Notes: generated from the letters alone by a model not told the origin. DNA of 64,000 bases from Alphaproteobacteria bacterium (GCA_040218575.1 JAVJRE010000003.1:124001-188000), one strand, 5' to 3'. Numbered from the stretch's first letter, positions 46,165 to 57,165 are shown. Translations and numbers: made by a program.

Positions 46165-46797
46165 TCAGGCCTGTTGCGAGGCTTCGGCCTCCAGCACTTC
46201 GAGGGCTTCGACGGTCGTGGCGGCCAGGACCCGCAGAGCGACGGCGGCGGAAAACCCGGCGCGGGCGAGGGAGGCGAGATCACGCTGGCGGCGCCCTTCC
46301 TGGTCGGCCACAGGCCGCAGGGGGCCGAGCCGGCGGCGACGGACCAGCCGGCAGGCGGCGGCCAGATCCGGGTCGCCGGCCTCCGTCGCCAGGTGATCGA
46401 GAGCCGCGGCGATGGCATCGGCCTTGACTCCTTTTTGCCGCAACCGGGCGTTGATGGCGCGACGGGACAGCCCCTGACGCATGAGGGTGATTGCCCGGGC
46501 CCGGGCAAAGGCCTGATCGTCAAGCAGGCCGGAGCGCTCGAAGCGGCGCACAATGTCGTCGATCCACACGCGCGCCTGATCCGCGTCCACATCGTCACGA
46601 ACCTTTGCGGCGCGAGCGACCCGCCGCTCCAGAACGCGCTTCAGATTGGCGCTCGACGAGGCGAAACGCTGCAGATAGAAGAGAGCGCCGTTTTCCAGGC
46701 TGGAGAGAGTGATTCTGCGGGGCGGCCGCGGCCCCCGCCCGGAGCCGGGCGCGGATGCCGGCGATGGCGCCGAACCGGAGGAGCCGGACCGGGTCAT
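46165..46797 (-). CDS. recX: Regulatory protein RecX
   Basis: This 210-residue protein modulates RecA filaments and recombinase activity. It is mostly basic helices arranged as three-helix repeats: [22 protein letters not shown] followed by [20 protein letters not shown]. The ATG at 46797 leaves a Ser/Pro/Arg-rich tail of about 35 residues before the conserved part, so the real start may be further in. recA is not in the window. It is divergent from argD. Confidence 0.85.
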   Translation of the reverse strand: MTRSGSSGSAPSPASAPGSGRGPRPPRRITLSSLENGALFYLQRFASSSANLKRVLERRVARAAKVRDDVDADQARVWIDDIVRRFERSGLLDDQAFARARAITLMRQGLSRRAINARLRQKGVKADAIAAALDHLATEAGDPDLAAACRLVRRRRLGPLRPVADQEGRRQRDLASLARAGFSAAVALRVLAATTVEALEVLEAEASQQA

Positions 46798-46979
46798 GGC
46801 TGGTGGACCGCGCTCACGCAGACCACATGGGCGATGGCGTGAGAGGCCATCGGCGGCCCGGCCCGATGACGTTGACAGAGGCGACGACGGCCCCAATACT
46901 CAACGGTTTCCGGTTCATTCCGGCGGTAACAGACGGCTATCCCCCGATCCTCCGTCCGACCGCCCAGCAGGACGCAGCC

Positions 46980-48194
46980 ATGGCTGAGCAGGCCCCTATT
47001 CCGGCGATCATGCCGACCTATGGCAATCCCGACCTGGCGCTGGTGCGCGGCGAAGGGGTGTGGGTGTATGACACCGACAACCGTCGCTATCTGGATTTTG
47101 CCGGCGGTCTGGCAGTGACGATTCTGGGCCACGCTCATCCCCATCTGGTGAAAGCCCTGAAATCGCAGGCGGACGCCCTGTGGCACACGTCTAACCTCTA
47201 TCGTATTCCCGAGCAGGAGCGACTGGCCCGGCGGCTGACCGACGCCACCTTCGCCGACACGGTCTTTTTCTGCAACTCGGGCGCAGAGGCGGTGGAGGCC
47301 GGTATCAAGTTGATCCGCCGCCACTTCGATGCCAAGGGCGAGCCGGACCGCTATCGCATCATCACGGCGGAAAGCGCCTTTCATGGCCGCACCCTGACCA
47401 CCATCTCCGCTGCCGGTCAGGACAAGTATCTGGATGGCTTCCGGCCGGAAGTGGACGGCTTTGACCATGTGCCATTCGGCAACATGAACGCGCTGCGCGC
47501 GGCCATTGGCCCGGCGACCGCGGCAATTCTGGTGGAGCCGGTGCAGGGCGAAGGCGGCGTGCGGCCGGCGCCGGACGGTTATCTCAGGCAGTTGCGGGAG
47601 GTGGCGGACGAGTTTGGCCTGTTGCTTATGTTCGACGAGGTGCAATGCGGTTATGGCCGCTCCGGACGCTTCTTCGCCCATGAGTGGGCCGGCGTTGCAC
47701 CGGACGTCATGGCGGTTGCCAAAGGCATCGCCAATGGCTTTCCCATGGGCGCATGCCTGGCCACGGCCGATGCCGCGCGGAGCATGACGGCCGGCACCCA
47801 TGGTTCGACCTTCGGCGGCAACCCCCTGGCCAGCGCCGTCGCCAATGCGGTGCTGGACGTGGTGCTGGCCGATGGCTTTCTGGCCGGTGTGGAAAAGCGC
47901 GCGGCGCGCTTTCGCGGTGGCCTGGAACGCCTGGCGGCGGCCCATCCGGCGGTGTGGACGGGGGTGCGGGGCAGCGGCCTGATGCTGGGCCTCACATGCG
48001 CGGTGCCTAATGCCGGTCTGGTGGCGGCGAGCCGTGCTCACGGCATGCTGGCGGCAGTGGCCGGGGACAATGTCTTTCGCCTGTTGCCGCCGCTGATTGC
48101 CGAAGACGAGCATTTCGATCATGCCCTTGACGTTCTGGCGACGGTGGCAAAGGAGGCCGAGGCGGCCGCCCCCCCGGCGGGGGCGGCGGCATGA
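46980..48194 (+). CDS. argD: Acetylornithine aminotransferase
   Basis: This PLP-dependent class III transaminase makes N-acetylornithine and can also serve in the diaminopimelate route. The 404-residue product has [34 protein letters not shown] and the PLP lysine in [13 protein letters not shown], followed by [12 protein letters not shown]. The ATG at 46980 is chosen since conserved sequence begins within 15 residues; an earlier ATG at 46869 would add 37 residues. argF follows with a four-base overlap. Confidence 0.95.
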   Translation: MAEQAPIPAIMPTYGNPDLALVRGEGVWVYDTDNRRYLDFAGGLAVTILGHAHPHLVKALKSQADALWHTSNLYRIPEQERLARRLTDATFADTVFFCNSGAEAVEAGIKLIRRHFDAKGEPDRYRIITAESAFHGRTLTTISAAGQDKYLDGFRPEVDGFDHVPFGNMNALRAAIGPATAAILVEPVQGEGGVRPAPDGYLRQLREVADEFGLLLMFDEVQCGYGRSGRFFAHEWAGVAPDVMAVAKGIANGFPMGACLATADAARSMTAGTHGSTFGGNPLASAVANAVLDVVLADGFLAGVEKRAARFRGGLERLAAAHPAVWTGVRGSGLMLGLTCAVPNAGLVAASRAHGMLAAVAGDNVFRLLPPLIAEDEHFDHALDVLATVAKEAEAAAPPAGAAA

Positions 48195-49120
48195 GCACCC
48201 CGCGGCATTTCCTTGATCTCGACCGGGTGGATGGCCACACCCTGCGGCGCATTCTGGCGGTGGCGACGAAGTTCAAGTCCGGCGCCGCCGGTGCGCCGCC
48301 ACTGGCCGGCAAGACCCTGGCCATGATCTTTGAGAAGCCATCGACCCGCACCCGCGTATCGTTCGAGGTGGGGATGCGCCAGCTTGGCGGCAATGTGGTG
48401 GTGATGTCGCCGCAGGACACGCACCTTGGTCGCGGCGAGACCGTGGCCGACACCGCGCGTGTTCTGTCGCGCTATGTGGACGCCATCATGATCCGCACGG
48501 ACAACCCCGCCAAAGCGCACGAACTGGCGCAGCACGCCACCGTGCCGGTGATTAACGGGCTGACCGATCGCTCCCACCCCTGTCAGTTGATGGCCGATGT
48601 GATGACCTATGAGGAGCATCGCGGGCCGATTCGCGACCGCTGCGTGGCGTGGGTCGGCGATGGCAACAATGTGGCGGCCACCTGGGTGCAGGCGGCGGCA
48701 CGGTTCGGCTTTGAGATTCGCGTCGCCAGCCCGACGGTGCTGCGGCCGGACGCGGCCATGGTCGACTGGGCGCGCGACCAGGGCGGTCGGGTCATGCTGA
48801 CCGAAGACCCGCTGGCGGCGGTGACCGGCGCCGACTGTGTCGTGGCCGACACCTGGGTCAGCATGGGAGACGAAGCCAAGGGCCCGGTCAGCGAGCGGCA
48901 CAATCTTCTGCTGCCCTACCGCGTGACCAGCGACCTCATGCAGCATGCGGCTGATGATGCGCTGTTCATGCATTGTCTGCCGGCGCATCGCGGCGAAGAG
49001 GTCACCTCAGAGGTGCTGGACGGCCCGCAATCGGTGGTGTGGGACGAGGCGGAAAACCGGCTGCACGCCCAGAAGGGCATACTCGCCTGGTGCCTCGACG
49101 ATGCCTATGCCGCCGCCTGA
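48191..49120 (+). CDS. argF: Ornithine carbamoyltransferase
   Basis: This enzyme joins carbamoyl phosphate and ornithine to give citrulline. The 309-residue product has the carbamoyl-phosphate motif STRTR (in [12 protein letters not shown]), HPCQ in [19 protein letters not shown] for ornithine, and the [11 protein letters not shown] motif with the catalytic cysteine. It is coupled to argD by an ATGA overlap. Its 3' end overlaps the likely hslO start by about 14 bases. Confidence 0.97.
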   Translation: MSTPRHFLDLDRVDGHTLRRILAVATKFKSGAAGAPPLAGKTLAMIFEKPSTRTRVSFEVGMRQLGGNVVVMSPQDTHLGRGETVADTARVLSRYVDAIMIRTDNPAKAHELAQHATVPVINGLTDRSHPCQLMADVMTYEEHRGPIRDRCVAWVGDGNNVAATWVQAAARFGFEIRVASPTVLRPDAAMVDWARDQGGRVMLTEDPLAAVTGADCVVADTWVSMGDEAKGPVSERHNLLLPYRVTSDLMQHAADDALFMHCLPAHRGEEVTSEVLDGPQSVVWDEAENRLHAQKGILAWCLDDAYAAA

Positions 49121-50153
49121 GACCTCGGCGCCGAACGATAGCGGGCGGGGCGATGATTTCGTCGAGCCCTTCCAGATTGAGTCCATCGGGGGCGGGGTGC
49201 GTGGCCGGCTGGTGCGGCTGGGCCCGCTGGTGGATGACATCCTGACCCGCCACGACTATCCCGAACCGGTGGCGCGCCTGCTGGGCGAGGCGCTGACCCT
49301 GACGTCGGCGCTGGCGGCCGGTCTTAAGTTCAACGGTAGTTTCTCGCTGCAGGCACAGGGCGACGGGGTGGTCAGCCTGCTGGTGGCCGATGTGACCGCC
49401 GATGGCGAGATGCGCGGCTATGCCAAATTTGACCCCCAGCGCCTGTCGGCGGCGTCGGTCGATTCCACGGTGCGGGCGGCCGGCGATGTGGGGCTGATGG
49501 GTCGCGGCTATCTGGCCTTCACCGCCGATCCCGGCGACGACGGCGACCGCTACCAGGGCATCGTGGATCTGGCCGGGGAAACCCTGGCCCAGTGCGCCGA
49601 ACACTATTTCCGCCAGTCGGAGCAGATCGAGACGCGAATCCTGGCGGCGGCCGAGCCGCGCCAGCGGCCGAACGGCGCCCGGGAGTGGCGGGCCGGCGCG
49701 CTGATGCTGCAGCGCCTGCCGACCGATGAGCAGCATCCCGGCGGCGCCCGCAATGCCTATGACAGCGAGTCCTCCGGGCCGGTCAGTGACGAGGACTGGA
49801 ACCGCGCAGTCATGCTCATGGCCACAAGCACGGCGGACGAGCTGACCGATGCCACTCTGCCGGCAAGGCGATTGCTATATCGTCTGTATCACGAGGACGG
49901 TGTGAGAGTGTTTCCCCGCAAGGCGCTGAGCCGGGGCTGTCGTTGTTCGGAGCACCGGGTCCAACGGATTCTGGCCAGCCTGCCGCGGGACGATCTGAGC
50001 GATCTGGCCGAGGACGGCAAGCTGGTCATGACTTGTGAGTTCTGCAGCCGCGACTTCGTCGCCGAGCTTGGCGCTGACGGCGCGGGCGCCGATATCCGGG
50101 TGGTCAACACGCCGGAGGCCGGCGCCGGCCTTGACAAAGGGAGACTCCACTAA
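49107..50153 (+). CDS. hslO: Redox-regulated chaperone Hsp33
   Basis: Hsp33 is a cytoplasmic holdase chaperone switched on by oxidation. The 348-residue product has the family core ([28 protein letters not shown]) and the C-terminal zinc switch: CRC in [10 protein letters not shown] and CEFC in [10 protein letters not shown]. The start is an ATG at 49107 (or 49101), within argF. It is linked to argD-argF and probably expressed with them. Confidence 0.93.
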   Translation: MPPPETSAPNDSGRGDDFVEPFQIESIGGGVRGRLVRLGPLVDDILTRHDYPEPVARLLGEALTLTSALAAGLKFNGSFSLQAQGDGVVSLLVADVTADGEMRGYAKFDPQRLSAASVDSTVRAAGDVGLMGRGYLAFTADPGDDGDRYQGIVDLAGETLAQCAEHYFRQSEQIETRILAAAEPRQRPNGAREWRAGALMLQRLPTDEQHPGGARNAYDSESSGPVSDEDWNRAVMLMATSTADELTDATLPARRLLYRLYHEDGVRVFPRKALSRGCRCSEHRVQRILASLPRDDLSDLAEDGKLVMTCEFCSRDFVAELGADGAGADIRVVNTPEAGAGLDKGRLH

Positions 50154-50818
50154 TGGGCACACGGCAGCGAGAGGGCGGCGGTCATCGGCGTGGGCGGCGT
50201 GGCCGGCGCGGACGGTGGCGCCTGGGTGGAACGATTCTTGTGGGACTGGCGGCGGCGCTGGCGGTGGCCGCCGGTTGCTCCACGGCGCCGGTGGCCACCG
50301 AGTATCCGGACCTGACCTATACGCATCTGCCGCCCATTGTGCTGACCGCCGGCACGGTGGAGGTGGTCGATGGCTATATCCCGACCCTCAGCGAGCCAAA
50401 TGTGGAGCACCTGTTTCCGCTACGGCCGTCCGTCGCCATGCAGCAATGGGCGCACGACCGGCTGCAGGTGACAGGATCGGACGGTCAGGTCGTGCGTTTT
50501 GAAGTGGTGCAGGCAAGCGTCACCGAAACATCGGTTCGCGAGGAAGGCGGCGCCATTCGCCGGTTGTTCACCACCGCCCACACGCTGCGCTACGACATGA
50601 CCCTGGAGGCCAGAGTGGAGGTCAGGCCAAATCCGTCAAGCGCAGCAGTCGGCTTTGTTCGCGCCATAGTCCAGCGTCATGCGACCCTGCCGGAAGACGC
50701 GACGGTCAATGATCGCGAGCAGTTGTGGTTTACCATGCTGTCCGCCGCCATGAATGACCTCAACCGTGAAATGGAAGGGCAGATCCGCATCACACTTAAT
50801 CCATGGCTGGTCAACTAG
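50153..50818 (+). CDS. Conserved lipoprotein of unknown function
   Basis: This 221-residue protein has an unusually Arg/Gly-rich start, then a hydrophobic helix and lipobox AAGC (about residues 39-42). A soluble domain of about 170 residues follows with no motif I can name. The ATG overlaps the hslO stop by one base (TAATG), so the two are translationally coupled. Its function is unknown; a periplasmic partner of a stress system is speculation. Confidence 0.7.
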   Translation: MGTRQREGGGHRRGRRGRRGRWRLGGTILVGLAAALAVAAGCSTAPVATEYPDLTYTHLPPIVLTAGTVEVVDGYIPTLSEPNVEHLFPLRPSVAMQQWAHDRLQVTGSDGQVVRFEVVQASVTETSVREEGGAIRRLFTTAHTLRYDMTLEARVEVRPNPSSAAVGFVRAIVQRHATLPEDATVNDREQLWFTMLSAAMNDLNREMEGQIRITLNPWLVN

Positions 50819-50854
50819 CGGACACAGCCAGGGCCATAGCCGGCGTCATGCCGG

Positions 50855-52048
50855 TCATGCGGGTCGATTGGCGCGGGCCCAGACAATGAGCTGGTCAACG
50901 AAGGCCTCGCACTTTTCCACCTGTGCAAGCGCGATGTATTCATCGGGCTGATGGGCCTGGGCGATATGGCCTGGCCCGCAGACCACCGCTTCGATGCCTG
51001 AGTCCTGGAACAGGCCGGCCTCGGTGCCGAACGACACCATGCCGACGCTGTTCTCGCCGGTGAGCGCGCGCGCCAGGTTCTGCACACGGGCGTTGCCATC
51101 GGGTCGCAGCGGCGCCACCCGCACACCGGGCTGCGTGACGATGGCGCAGCCGGGCGCGATCATGCGCATGGCCGGCTCCAGTACGTCACGGGCATAGGCG
51201 GCGGCGCGGCCGGCAAGGGCCGCGGCGTCCTCACCGGGCAGGGGGCGGATTTCCCAGCCAATGCGGCAGCGCCCGGGAATGATGTTGTGCGCCGTGCCGC
51301 CCTGGATCTGGCCTACATGGATGCTTGTCCAGGGAGGCTCAAACGCCGGATCGAGTTTGTCCGCCGCCTTCATTTCCTCCGCCAGGCCGGCCAGGAAGGA
51401 GACGAACTGCGCCCCGGCCATGATGGCACTGACCCCGAGCTGGGTCTGGGAGGAATGCGCCTCGTGGCCGGTCACCAGGGTTTCGAACATCCACACGCCC
51501 TTGTGGCCGGCGATGACCTTCATGCCGGTCGGCTCGCCGATAATGGCCATGTGTGGCACGGCTGGCCCCGCCTGGCTGGCGATATCGCGGATGAGGTCCG
51601 GCACGCCGACGCAGCCCACTTCTTCGTCATAGGACAAAGCAAGGTGAAGCGGCGTCTCCAGGGGGGACGCCAGCATGGCGGGCACACGCGCCAGAACGAT
51701 GGCGATGAAGCTCTTCATGTCGGTAGTGCCGCGGCCATAGAGCCGCCCGTCCGCCCTGTGCAGGCGGAAGGGGTCGCGCGACCAGTCCTGGTCGGCAACG
51801 GGCACCACGTCCGTATGCCCCGACAGGACGACGCCACCACGCTCCTGCGGGCCGACGGTGGCGTAGAGATTGGCCTTGGTCCGCTCCGCGTTGTGAATCA
51901 GGCGGGACGGGACACCCCAGCTCGCCAGATAGTCGCGAACAAAGTCGATCAGCGCCAGATTTGATCGCGACGACACGGTGTCGAAGCCGATCAGCCGTTC
52001 GATCAGCTCGCCGGTGGAATAGGTGATTCCCGATGGTGTGGTCGCCAT
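50855..52048 (-). CDS. argE: Acetylornithine deacetylase, ArgE-like (M20 family)
   Basis: This M20 zinc hydrolase releases acetate from N-acetylornithine in arginine synthesis. The 397-residue product has LSGHTDVVPVADQDW, GRGTTDMKSFIA, the DEEVGCVG segment with the general base Glu, and GTEAGLFQ near the C-terminus. The ATG at 52048 is chosen; the longer frame runs back into trkH. Neighbouring argD and argF support the assignment, although other M20 amidohydrolases are possible. Confidence 0.88.
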   Translation of the reverse strand: MATTPSGITYSTGELIERLIGFDTVSSRSNLALIDFVRDYLASWGVPSRLIHNAERTKANLYATVGPQERGGVVLSGHTDVVPVADQDWSRDPFRLHRADGRLYGRGTTDMKSFIAIVLARVPAMLASPLETPLHLALSYDEEVGCVGVPDLIRDIASQAGPAVPHMAIIGEPTGMKVIAGHKGVWMFETLVTGHEAHSSQTQLGVSAIMAGAQFVSFLAGLAEEMKAADKLDPAFEPPWTSIHVGQIQGGTAHNIIPGRCRIGWEIRPLPGEDAAALAGRAAAYARDVLEPAMRMIAPGCAIVTQPGVRVAPLRPDGNARVQNLARALTGENSVGMVSFGTEAGLFQDSGIEAVVCGPGHIAQAHQPDEYIALAQVEKCEAFVDQLIVWARANRPA

Positions 52049-52049
52049 G

Positions 52050-53498
52050 TCAGCTACGCCAGTAGGACGGAAGGAACAGCACCAGGACGGTGAACAGCTC
52101 CAGCCGGCCGAGCAACATGCCCGCGGCGAGGCTCCACTTGGCGCTGTCCGGCAGGCTGGCGAAGGTGCCGGTGGGGCCGATGATGTCGCCAAGCCCGGGG
52201 CCGACATTGGAGATGGCGGTGGCGGCACCGGACAGGCTGGTCACGAAATCCAGGCCGATCAGCCCCAGTATCCCGGCCAGCAGGGCAAAGACCGCGATGT
52301 AGAGATAGAAAAAGCCCAGTACGGAGTTGGAGATTTCGTCGGATATGGGATGCCGGTTGAAATAGGGAATGAATACGCCATGAGGCTGCAGCAGCCGTGA
52401 AAACTGTGTGCGCGCGGTTTCATAGAGAATCTGAAAACGGAAGATCTTGATGCCGCAGGTGGTCGACCCGGCACAGCCGCCAACGAACATGATGAGAAAG
52501 AAGATGGTCAGGGCAAAGCCGCCCCACAGGCCGAAATCAGATGCTACATAGCCGGTGCCGGTAAGGATGGAGACGATGTTGAACGCGGCATGGCGCACTG
52601 ACCAGCCGACAGCGAACCCCTGCTCCAGGACGAGCCAGGCGATCATGATCAGGACAAAGAGCGACACCGCGCCAAAAAACCAGCGGACCTGAGAATCCTC
52701 CAGCAGCGCCATGAGGTCGCCGCGTACCGCCCGCAGATAGAGAACGAAAGGCAGGCTGCCCAGGAGCATGAACACGACGCCTGTCCACTGAACGCCCGCA
52801 TGGTCAAAGGCCGCAAAAGACCGGTCGGTGGTGGAGAAACCGCCAGTGGCGATGGTCGTCATGGCATGGGCCACCGCATCGAAGCCGGCCATGCCGAACA
52901 GCCAGTAGAAGACGGCACAGGCCAGGGTCAGCAATAGGTAGATGCCGCCGATGCCAAAGGCGATGCTGGCCGCCCGCGGCAGGGCTTTCTCCGACGTATC
53001 CGACGACTCCAGTGACAGCAATTGCATGCCGCCGACACGCAGCATGGGCATGATGGCGATGGCGATAACCACAATGCCAACACCACCCAGCCATTGCAGA
53101 ATGGCGCGCCACATGAGCAGGCCTTCCGGCACCGAATCGAGACCGACAATGACTGTCGACCCGGTGGTCGTGATGCCGCTCATGGCTTCGAAGAAGGCGT
53201 CGGTGAAGGACATGGCAATGGGGCTGAAAATGAACGGCAAGGCGCCGAACAAGGCGATCAGCACCCACGCCGACGTGACCAGCAAGAAGGCCTGTCGGAC
53301 ATTGAGCCGGCTGCCGGCGGAACGGTTGGTCAGGGTCAGCGCGCCGCCGACGAACAGCGTGAAAGCGGAGGTTCCGAGGAAAGTCTCCCACTCCGGGTTG
53401 CGCAGCGTTGCGTCCACCAGCGCCGGAACCAGCATGGCCACAGACAGAATGGCCAGCAGCAATCCGTTGACAAACAGGATCGGCCGCAGGTCCGGCAT
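52050..53498 (-). CDS. trkH: Trk potassium uptake protein, TrkH/KtrB family
   Basis: This 482-residue channel-like transporter has ten or so membrane helices. Four selectivity-filter loops are recognisable: ITTTGSTVIV, TIATGGFSTTD, SILTGTGYVASDF and GGCAGSTTCGIKIFR. The usual regulatory TrkA subunit is not in the window. It lies between folE and argE with spacings of 1-3 bases, so all three are cotranscribed. Confidence 0.93.
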   Translation of the reverse strand: MPDLRPILFVNGLLLAILSVAMLVPALVDATLRNPEWETFLGTSAFTLFVGGALTLTNRSAGSRLNVRQAFLLVTSAWVLIALFGALPFIFSPIAMSFTDAFFEAMSGITTTGSTVIVGLDSVPEGLLMWRAILQWLGGVGIVVIAIAIMPMLRVGGMQLLSLESSDTSEKALPRAASIAFGIGGIYLLLTLACAVFYWLFGMAGFDAVAHAMTTIATGGFSTTDRSFAAFDHAGVQWTGVVFMLLGSLPFVLYLRAVRGDLMALLEDSQVRWFFGAVSLFVLIMIAWLVLEQGFAVGWSVRHAAFNIVSILTGTGYVASDFGLWGGFALTIFFLIMFVGGCAGSTTCGIKIFRFQILYETARTQFSRLLQPHGVFIPYFNRHPISDEISNSVLGFFYLYIAVFALLAGILGLIGLDFVTSLSGAATAISNVGPGLGDIIGPTGTFASLPDSAKWSLAAGMLLGRLELFTVLVLFLPSYWRS

Positions 53499-53501
53499 GG
53501 T

Positions 53502-54149
53502 CTAGCTGGCGACCAGGGACGCAGCACCGCCCTGGCCGATCATGGCCAGAAGCTCACGGCGGGTTCTGGGATCGCTGCGGAAGAGGCCCAGCAGCCGGCT
53601 GGTCACCATGGTGGCGCCGGGTTTGTGAATGCCCCGTGTGGTCATGCAGTGGTGGGTCGCTTCGATAATGACCGCCACACCACGTGGCGACAGCACCTCA
53701 TCAATGGTGTTGGCGATCTCGCTGGTCATTTTCTCCTGTATTTGCAGTCGCTTAGCATAGACCTCCACCAGGCGGGCCAGTTTGCTGATGCCGACGACCC
53801 GGCTGCGCGGCAGGTAGGCCACATGAGCCACGCCGATGATCGGCGCCATGTGATGTTCGCAGTGAGACTCGAAGCGGATGTTCCGCAACAGCACGACCTC
53901 GTCATAGCCGCCGGTTTCCTCAAAGGTCTTTTGCAGGACCTGCCGGGGGTCGCTGTCATAGCCGGAGAACCATTCGTCGAAAGCGCGGGTGACGCGCCCT
54001 GGTGTGCCGGCCAGGCCCTCGCGGCCCGGATCGTCACCGGCCCAGCGAATGAGCGTACGCACCGCCTCTTCCGCCGCGGCGCGGTCGGGGCGCGCCGCGC
54101 CCGCCGCAGTGTCGGCGGTTGGCGTGGATGGCGGGGGCTTTGCTGGCAT
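53502..54149 (-). CDS. folE: GTP cyclohydrolase I
   Basis: This 215-residue enzyme makes dihydroneopterin triphosphate for folate synthesis and queuosine precursors. The zinc ligands are visible in [10 protein letters not shown] and HHCMTTRG. Other motifs are TPGRVTRAF and [15 protein letters not shown]. The ATG at 54149 is chosen because it precedes a short Pro/Ala-rich tail; the upstream frame overlaps apaG in the same DNA. The gene order is apaG, folE, trkH, argE. Confidence 0.96.
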   Translation of the reverse strand: MPAKPPPSTPTADTAAGAARPDRAAAEEAVRTLIRWAGDDPGREGLAGTPGRVTRAFDEWFSGYDSDPRQVLQKTFEETGGYDEVVLLRNIRFESHCEHHMAPIIGVAHVAYLPRSRVVGISKLARLVEVYAKRLQIQEKMTSEIANTIDEVLSPRGVAVIIEATHHCMTTRGIHKPGATMVTSRLLGLFRSDPRTRRELLAMIGQGGAASLVAS

Positions 54150-54237
54150 AGGCCTCTCCGGTGCGGAGGTTGGTCTGGTGGCGGGAGCCACCGGCAGGGG
54201 CGGCAGCGGGGTTGAAGCGGCGCGAGCCGGGCGTCGC

Positions 54238-54630
54238 CTAGTGGACCCGACGGGTTTCGTGCGGGCTGTCGAGGGAAAAGGCCGGTATGGCCACATCGAA
54301 GGCGTCACCGTCCACAGTTTCCATCTGGTAAGTGCCGACCATGATACCTGATGGCGTGGCCAGCGGCGCGCCGCTGGTATATTCGAAGCGCTCGCCGGGA
54401 TTGAGGGTGGGCTGTTCGCCGACGACACCCTGGCCGCGAACGTCCTCCACCTGGCCATGCTCGTCAGTAATGCGCCAGTGGCGGGCGATCAGGCGGACCG
54501 TGCGATCACCCTGGTTCTCGATGACGATATGATAGGCCCAGACAAAGCGGTTTTCATCCGGTGACGACTGGCTGGCCAGGTAGGTTGGCTGCACACTGAC
54601 CGTGATACCGCGGGTCGTTTTGCAAAACAT
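54238..54630 (-). CDS. apaG: ApaG family protein
   Basis: This 130-residue protein consists of the ApaG/DUF525 domain: [40 protein letters not shown], and the [18 protein letters not shown] segment. The family fold is a beta sandwich; its cellular role is unclear, and apaG is often near ApaH or folate genes. The start at 54630 follows the domain boundary. folE lies 88 bp downstream. Confidence 0.92.
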   Translation of the reverse strand: MFCKTTRGITVSVQPTYLASQSSPDENRFVWAYHIVIENQGDRTVRLIARHWRITDEHGQVEDVRGQGVVGEQPTLNPGERFEYTSGAPLATPSGIMVGTYQMETVDGDAFDVAIPAFSLDSPHETRRVH

Positions 54631-54742
54631 GGATTGGCTCGCCTGGGCTGCTGGCTCGAACGGGGCATTGGACTGCGGGCCAATTATCCCCCGGCAGCGC
54701 AGGAGCGGAAAGTCGCCGCGCCGGAGTGGCTGCAGGCACGGC

Positions 54743-55456
54743 TCAGGCCATGCCGTCGCCGGCTGCCCTGTTGGCCGCCGGCTCGGCCAGTGGATCGGTC
54801 GGTGGCGTGCGGCCAAGCTGGATGACCGGCCCGCCTGCCGCCGCCGCATCATCCGGGTCGTGGGTGACCAGCAGGACAGGCAGGCCGCGCTCGCGCGCAT
54901 GGTCAAAGACGAAGCGGCGGAAGCGGTCCCGCAAGCCGGAATCCAGGCGGCTGAACGGTTCGTCCAGCAACAGGGCGCGGGGGTGAGCCAGCAGGGCGCG
55001 CATGACCGAGACCCGTGCCCGCTGACCACCGGACAGGGTCGCCGGGTCACGCCCGGCAAAGCCCTCAAGCCCCGCTTCGGCCAGCGCCTGTTCCACCAGA
55101 CGCCGCCGCTCGGCGCGGCCGGAGGCAATGTGCCGGCCCAGACCGAATGCGAGATTGCCGCCGACGGTAAGGTGCGGAAACAGAAGATCATCCTGAAACA
55201 GAATGCCGACGCCACGATGCTCCGGTGGCAGGTGATCGATACGCTGTCCGTCAAGCCGGACCTCACCCCTGACCGCGAAAGACTTATCGAGCGTGCCGCA
55301 GATACAGGCCAGCAGGCTTGATTTACCGCATCCGCTGGGGCCCATCACGGTGACGGCCTGGCTTGCCGACACCGTGCAGTCCAGCGGCGGAAAGAGCGTG
55401 TGTCCGCCAATGGTCAGGCTGATGCCGTGCAGGGAGAGGGCGCGGGCTTCGCTCAT
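54743..55456 (-). CDS. ynjD: ABC transporter ATP-binding protein, YnjD-like
   Basis: This 237-residue importer ATPase has Walker A GPSGCGKSS, Q-loop LFQDDLLFPHLT, signature LSGGQRAR, Walker B LLLDEPFS and switch His in VTHDPDD. It overlaps the permease stop by four bases (ATGA). The three genes in this order, ATPase, permease and binding protein, match E. coli YnjBCD, an importer of unknown substrate distantly related to the thiamine ThiBPQ system. The order on the transcript is ynjB-ynjC-ynjD. Confidence 0.85.
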   Translation of the reverse strand: MSEARALSLHGISLTIGGHTLFPPLDCTVSASQAVTVMGPSGCGKSSLLACICGTLDKSFAVRGEVRLDGQRIDHLPPEHRGVGILFQDDLLFPHLTVGGNLAFGLGRHIASGRAERRRLVEQALAEAGLEGFAGRDPATLSGGQRARVSVMRALLAHPRALLLDEPFSRLDSGLRDRFRRFVFDHARERGLPVLLVTHDPDDAAAAGGPVIQLGRTPPTDPLAEPAANRAAGDGMA

Positions 55457-57138
55457 CGTGTCACGCTGACCAGGCCGCGGTGGCGACGGCCGAGCCACGC
55501 CGGCACGGCCAGGGCCGCAAAGAAGGCAATCAGGGGCAGCGCTGTCTGGGCGAAGGCGTAGACGCCGATGACCCGGCGATCCCCGCTCGCCGCCAGGGAG
55601 ACGGCCTCGGTGGTGATGGTCGGCAGGCGTCCGCCGCCGGCGAAGACAGTCGGCAGATACTGACCGACGCTGACGGCGAAACCGATGGCTGCTGCAAACA
55701 GGATCGGCCGCACCAGCATGGGCAGCTTGATTCGCCAGAACACAGCGGCGGGCCCGCGGCCGAGCAGCAGGCCGGTGTCGCTGTAGCGGTGATCGAGGGC
55801 GCGCCAGGGATCCGCCAGAATCAGGAACACATATGGCAGGACAAACAGAAGATGGGCCCAGATCAGGGCCAGCCAGCGACCGTCCAGCCCCAGAGCCACC
55901 AGGAAAATCTGATTGCCGAATAAAAAGGCGATCTGCGGAACCAGCAGCGGCACATAAACCAGCCACAACACATGGGCGCCGGGCCGCAGACCCCGCCTGT
56001 ATTCGCTTTCCAGGCAGGCGAGGACCAGGCTCAGGGCCAGCACGGTCGAGGCCACCGCGGTGGTGATCGTCACGGTCATGGGCAGGCTGAGCGGCGCGGC
56101 CAGCCGATGCCAGGTAGAGAGTGACCAGGTGTCGGGCATACCGTCGGGAAAACGCCACACTCCGGCGACGGACCACAGCGCCATGGCCAGGAAGCTGGCG
56201 GCAGCAACGGTCAGCAACAGGGAAAGCGCGATGGTCACCGGCCAGCGTATGGCCCGGTCCTGAACATGGCGGCGGCCATCACTGAGCCACACCCGGAGGG
56301 CGCGGCCGGCACAGAGTTCGCCCAGTCGCCACACGGCGATGGCCGCCAGCACCAGCAGAACCTGTGACACCGCAGCGGCGGCGGCGACAAAACGCTGTGA
56401 CAGGTCGGGATCGTTGAATAGCCGCATGATCTCTCGCGCCAGGGGGCCGGGCGTCGTCGGGCCCAGAATAATGGCCATGTCAACGACACTCATGGAGAAG
56501 GCCAGAACCGCATAGACCGGCAAACGGATCTGGCGGTAGATGAGCGGCAGGATCGCCTTGCCCCATGCGGCAACCGCGCCATAGCCCATGGTCCGGGCGG
56601 TGGCCAGGCTGCGTTCGACCGGCAACTGGTTGAGCGCGGCCATGATCGCCAGCAGAAGAAAAGGCACTTCCTTCACCACCAGTCCGGCCACCAGGCTGAG
56701 CCCCAGGGTATCGTGAATGATCAAAGCGTCCGGGGGCGTCTGCCAGCCGGTCGCCCAGGGCGACGCCAGGCGGCTGGCCCAGCCGGACGGTGCGATCAGG
56801 AAGGCGAGGCCGATGGCGACCGCGGCATGGGGCACGGCCAGAAGCGGCGCCAGCATGTGGCGCACCCGGCCATACATGCGTGTCCCGTGGCACGCCGCGA
56901 CAAAACCGAGCGCGATGACCAGGGACAAGGCGGTGGCAGCGAAGCCTGTGGTCAGGCTGAGCCGCGCGGCGGTAAGCAGGCCAGGCTCCGCCAGCATCCG
57001 GCGCCATGGTTGCAGCGAGATGCTGTCGCCGCCGAGGGCCGGCAGATAGCCGAACGAGGGAAGGATGACGCCGGCCAGGCCGATGGCAACGGGGCCGACA
57101 AAGAGGAGAATTGTGGCGGCGGGCGCCAGCCGCAGCAT
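55453..57138 (-). CDS. ynjC: ABC transporter permease, YnjC-like (fused two-domain)
   Basis: This 561-residue permease has two binding-protein-dependent transport domains in tandem, about 12 helices. The EAA-like loops are SLATARTMGYGAVAAWGKAILP in the first half and ALDHRYSDTGLLLGRGPAAVF in the second. It starts at ATG 57138, 27 bp after ynjB. A single-chain double permease is normal for the ThiP/YnjC type. Confidence 0.85.
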   Translation of the reverse strand: MLRLAPAATILLFVGPVAIGLAGVILPSFGYLPALGGDSISLQPWRRMLAEPGLLTAARLSLTTGFAATALSLVIALGFVAACHGTRMYGRVRHMLAPLLAVPHAAVAIGLAFLIAPSGWASRLASPWATGWQTPPDALIIHDTLGLSLVAGLVVKEVPFLLLAIMAALNQLPVERSLATARTMGYGAVAAWGKAILPLIYRQIRLPVYAVLAFSMSVVDMAIILGPTTPGPLAREIMRLFNDPDLSQRFVAAAAAVSQVLLVLAAIAVWRLGELCAGRALRVWLSDGRRHVQDRAIRWPVTIALSLLLTVAAASFLAMALWSVAGVWRFPDGMPDTWSLSTWHRLAAPLSLPMTVTITTAVASTVLALSLVLACLESEYRRGLRPGAHVLWLVYVPLLVPQIAFLFGNQIFLVALGLDGRWLALIWAHLLFVLPYVFLILADPWRALDHRYSDTGLLLGRGPAAVFWRIKLPMLVRPILFAAAIGFAVSVGQYLPTVFAGGGRLPTITTEAVSLAASGDRRVIGVYAFAQTALPLIAFFAALAVPAWLGRRHRGLVSVTR

Positions 57139-57165
57139 GGTGTCAGTCCGACTGTCGACGGGCGA

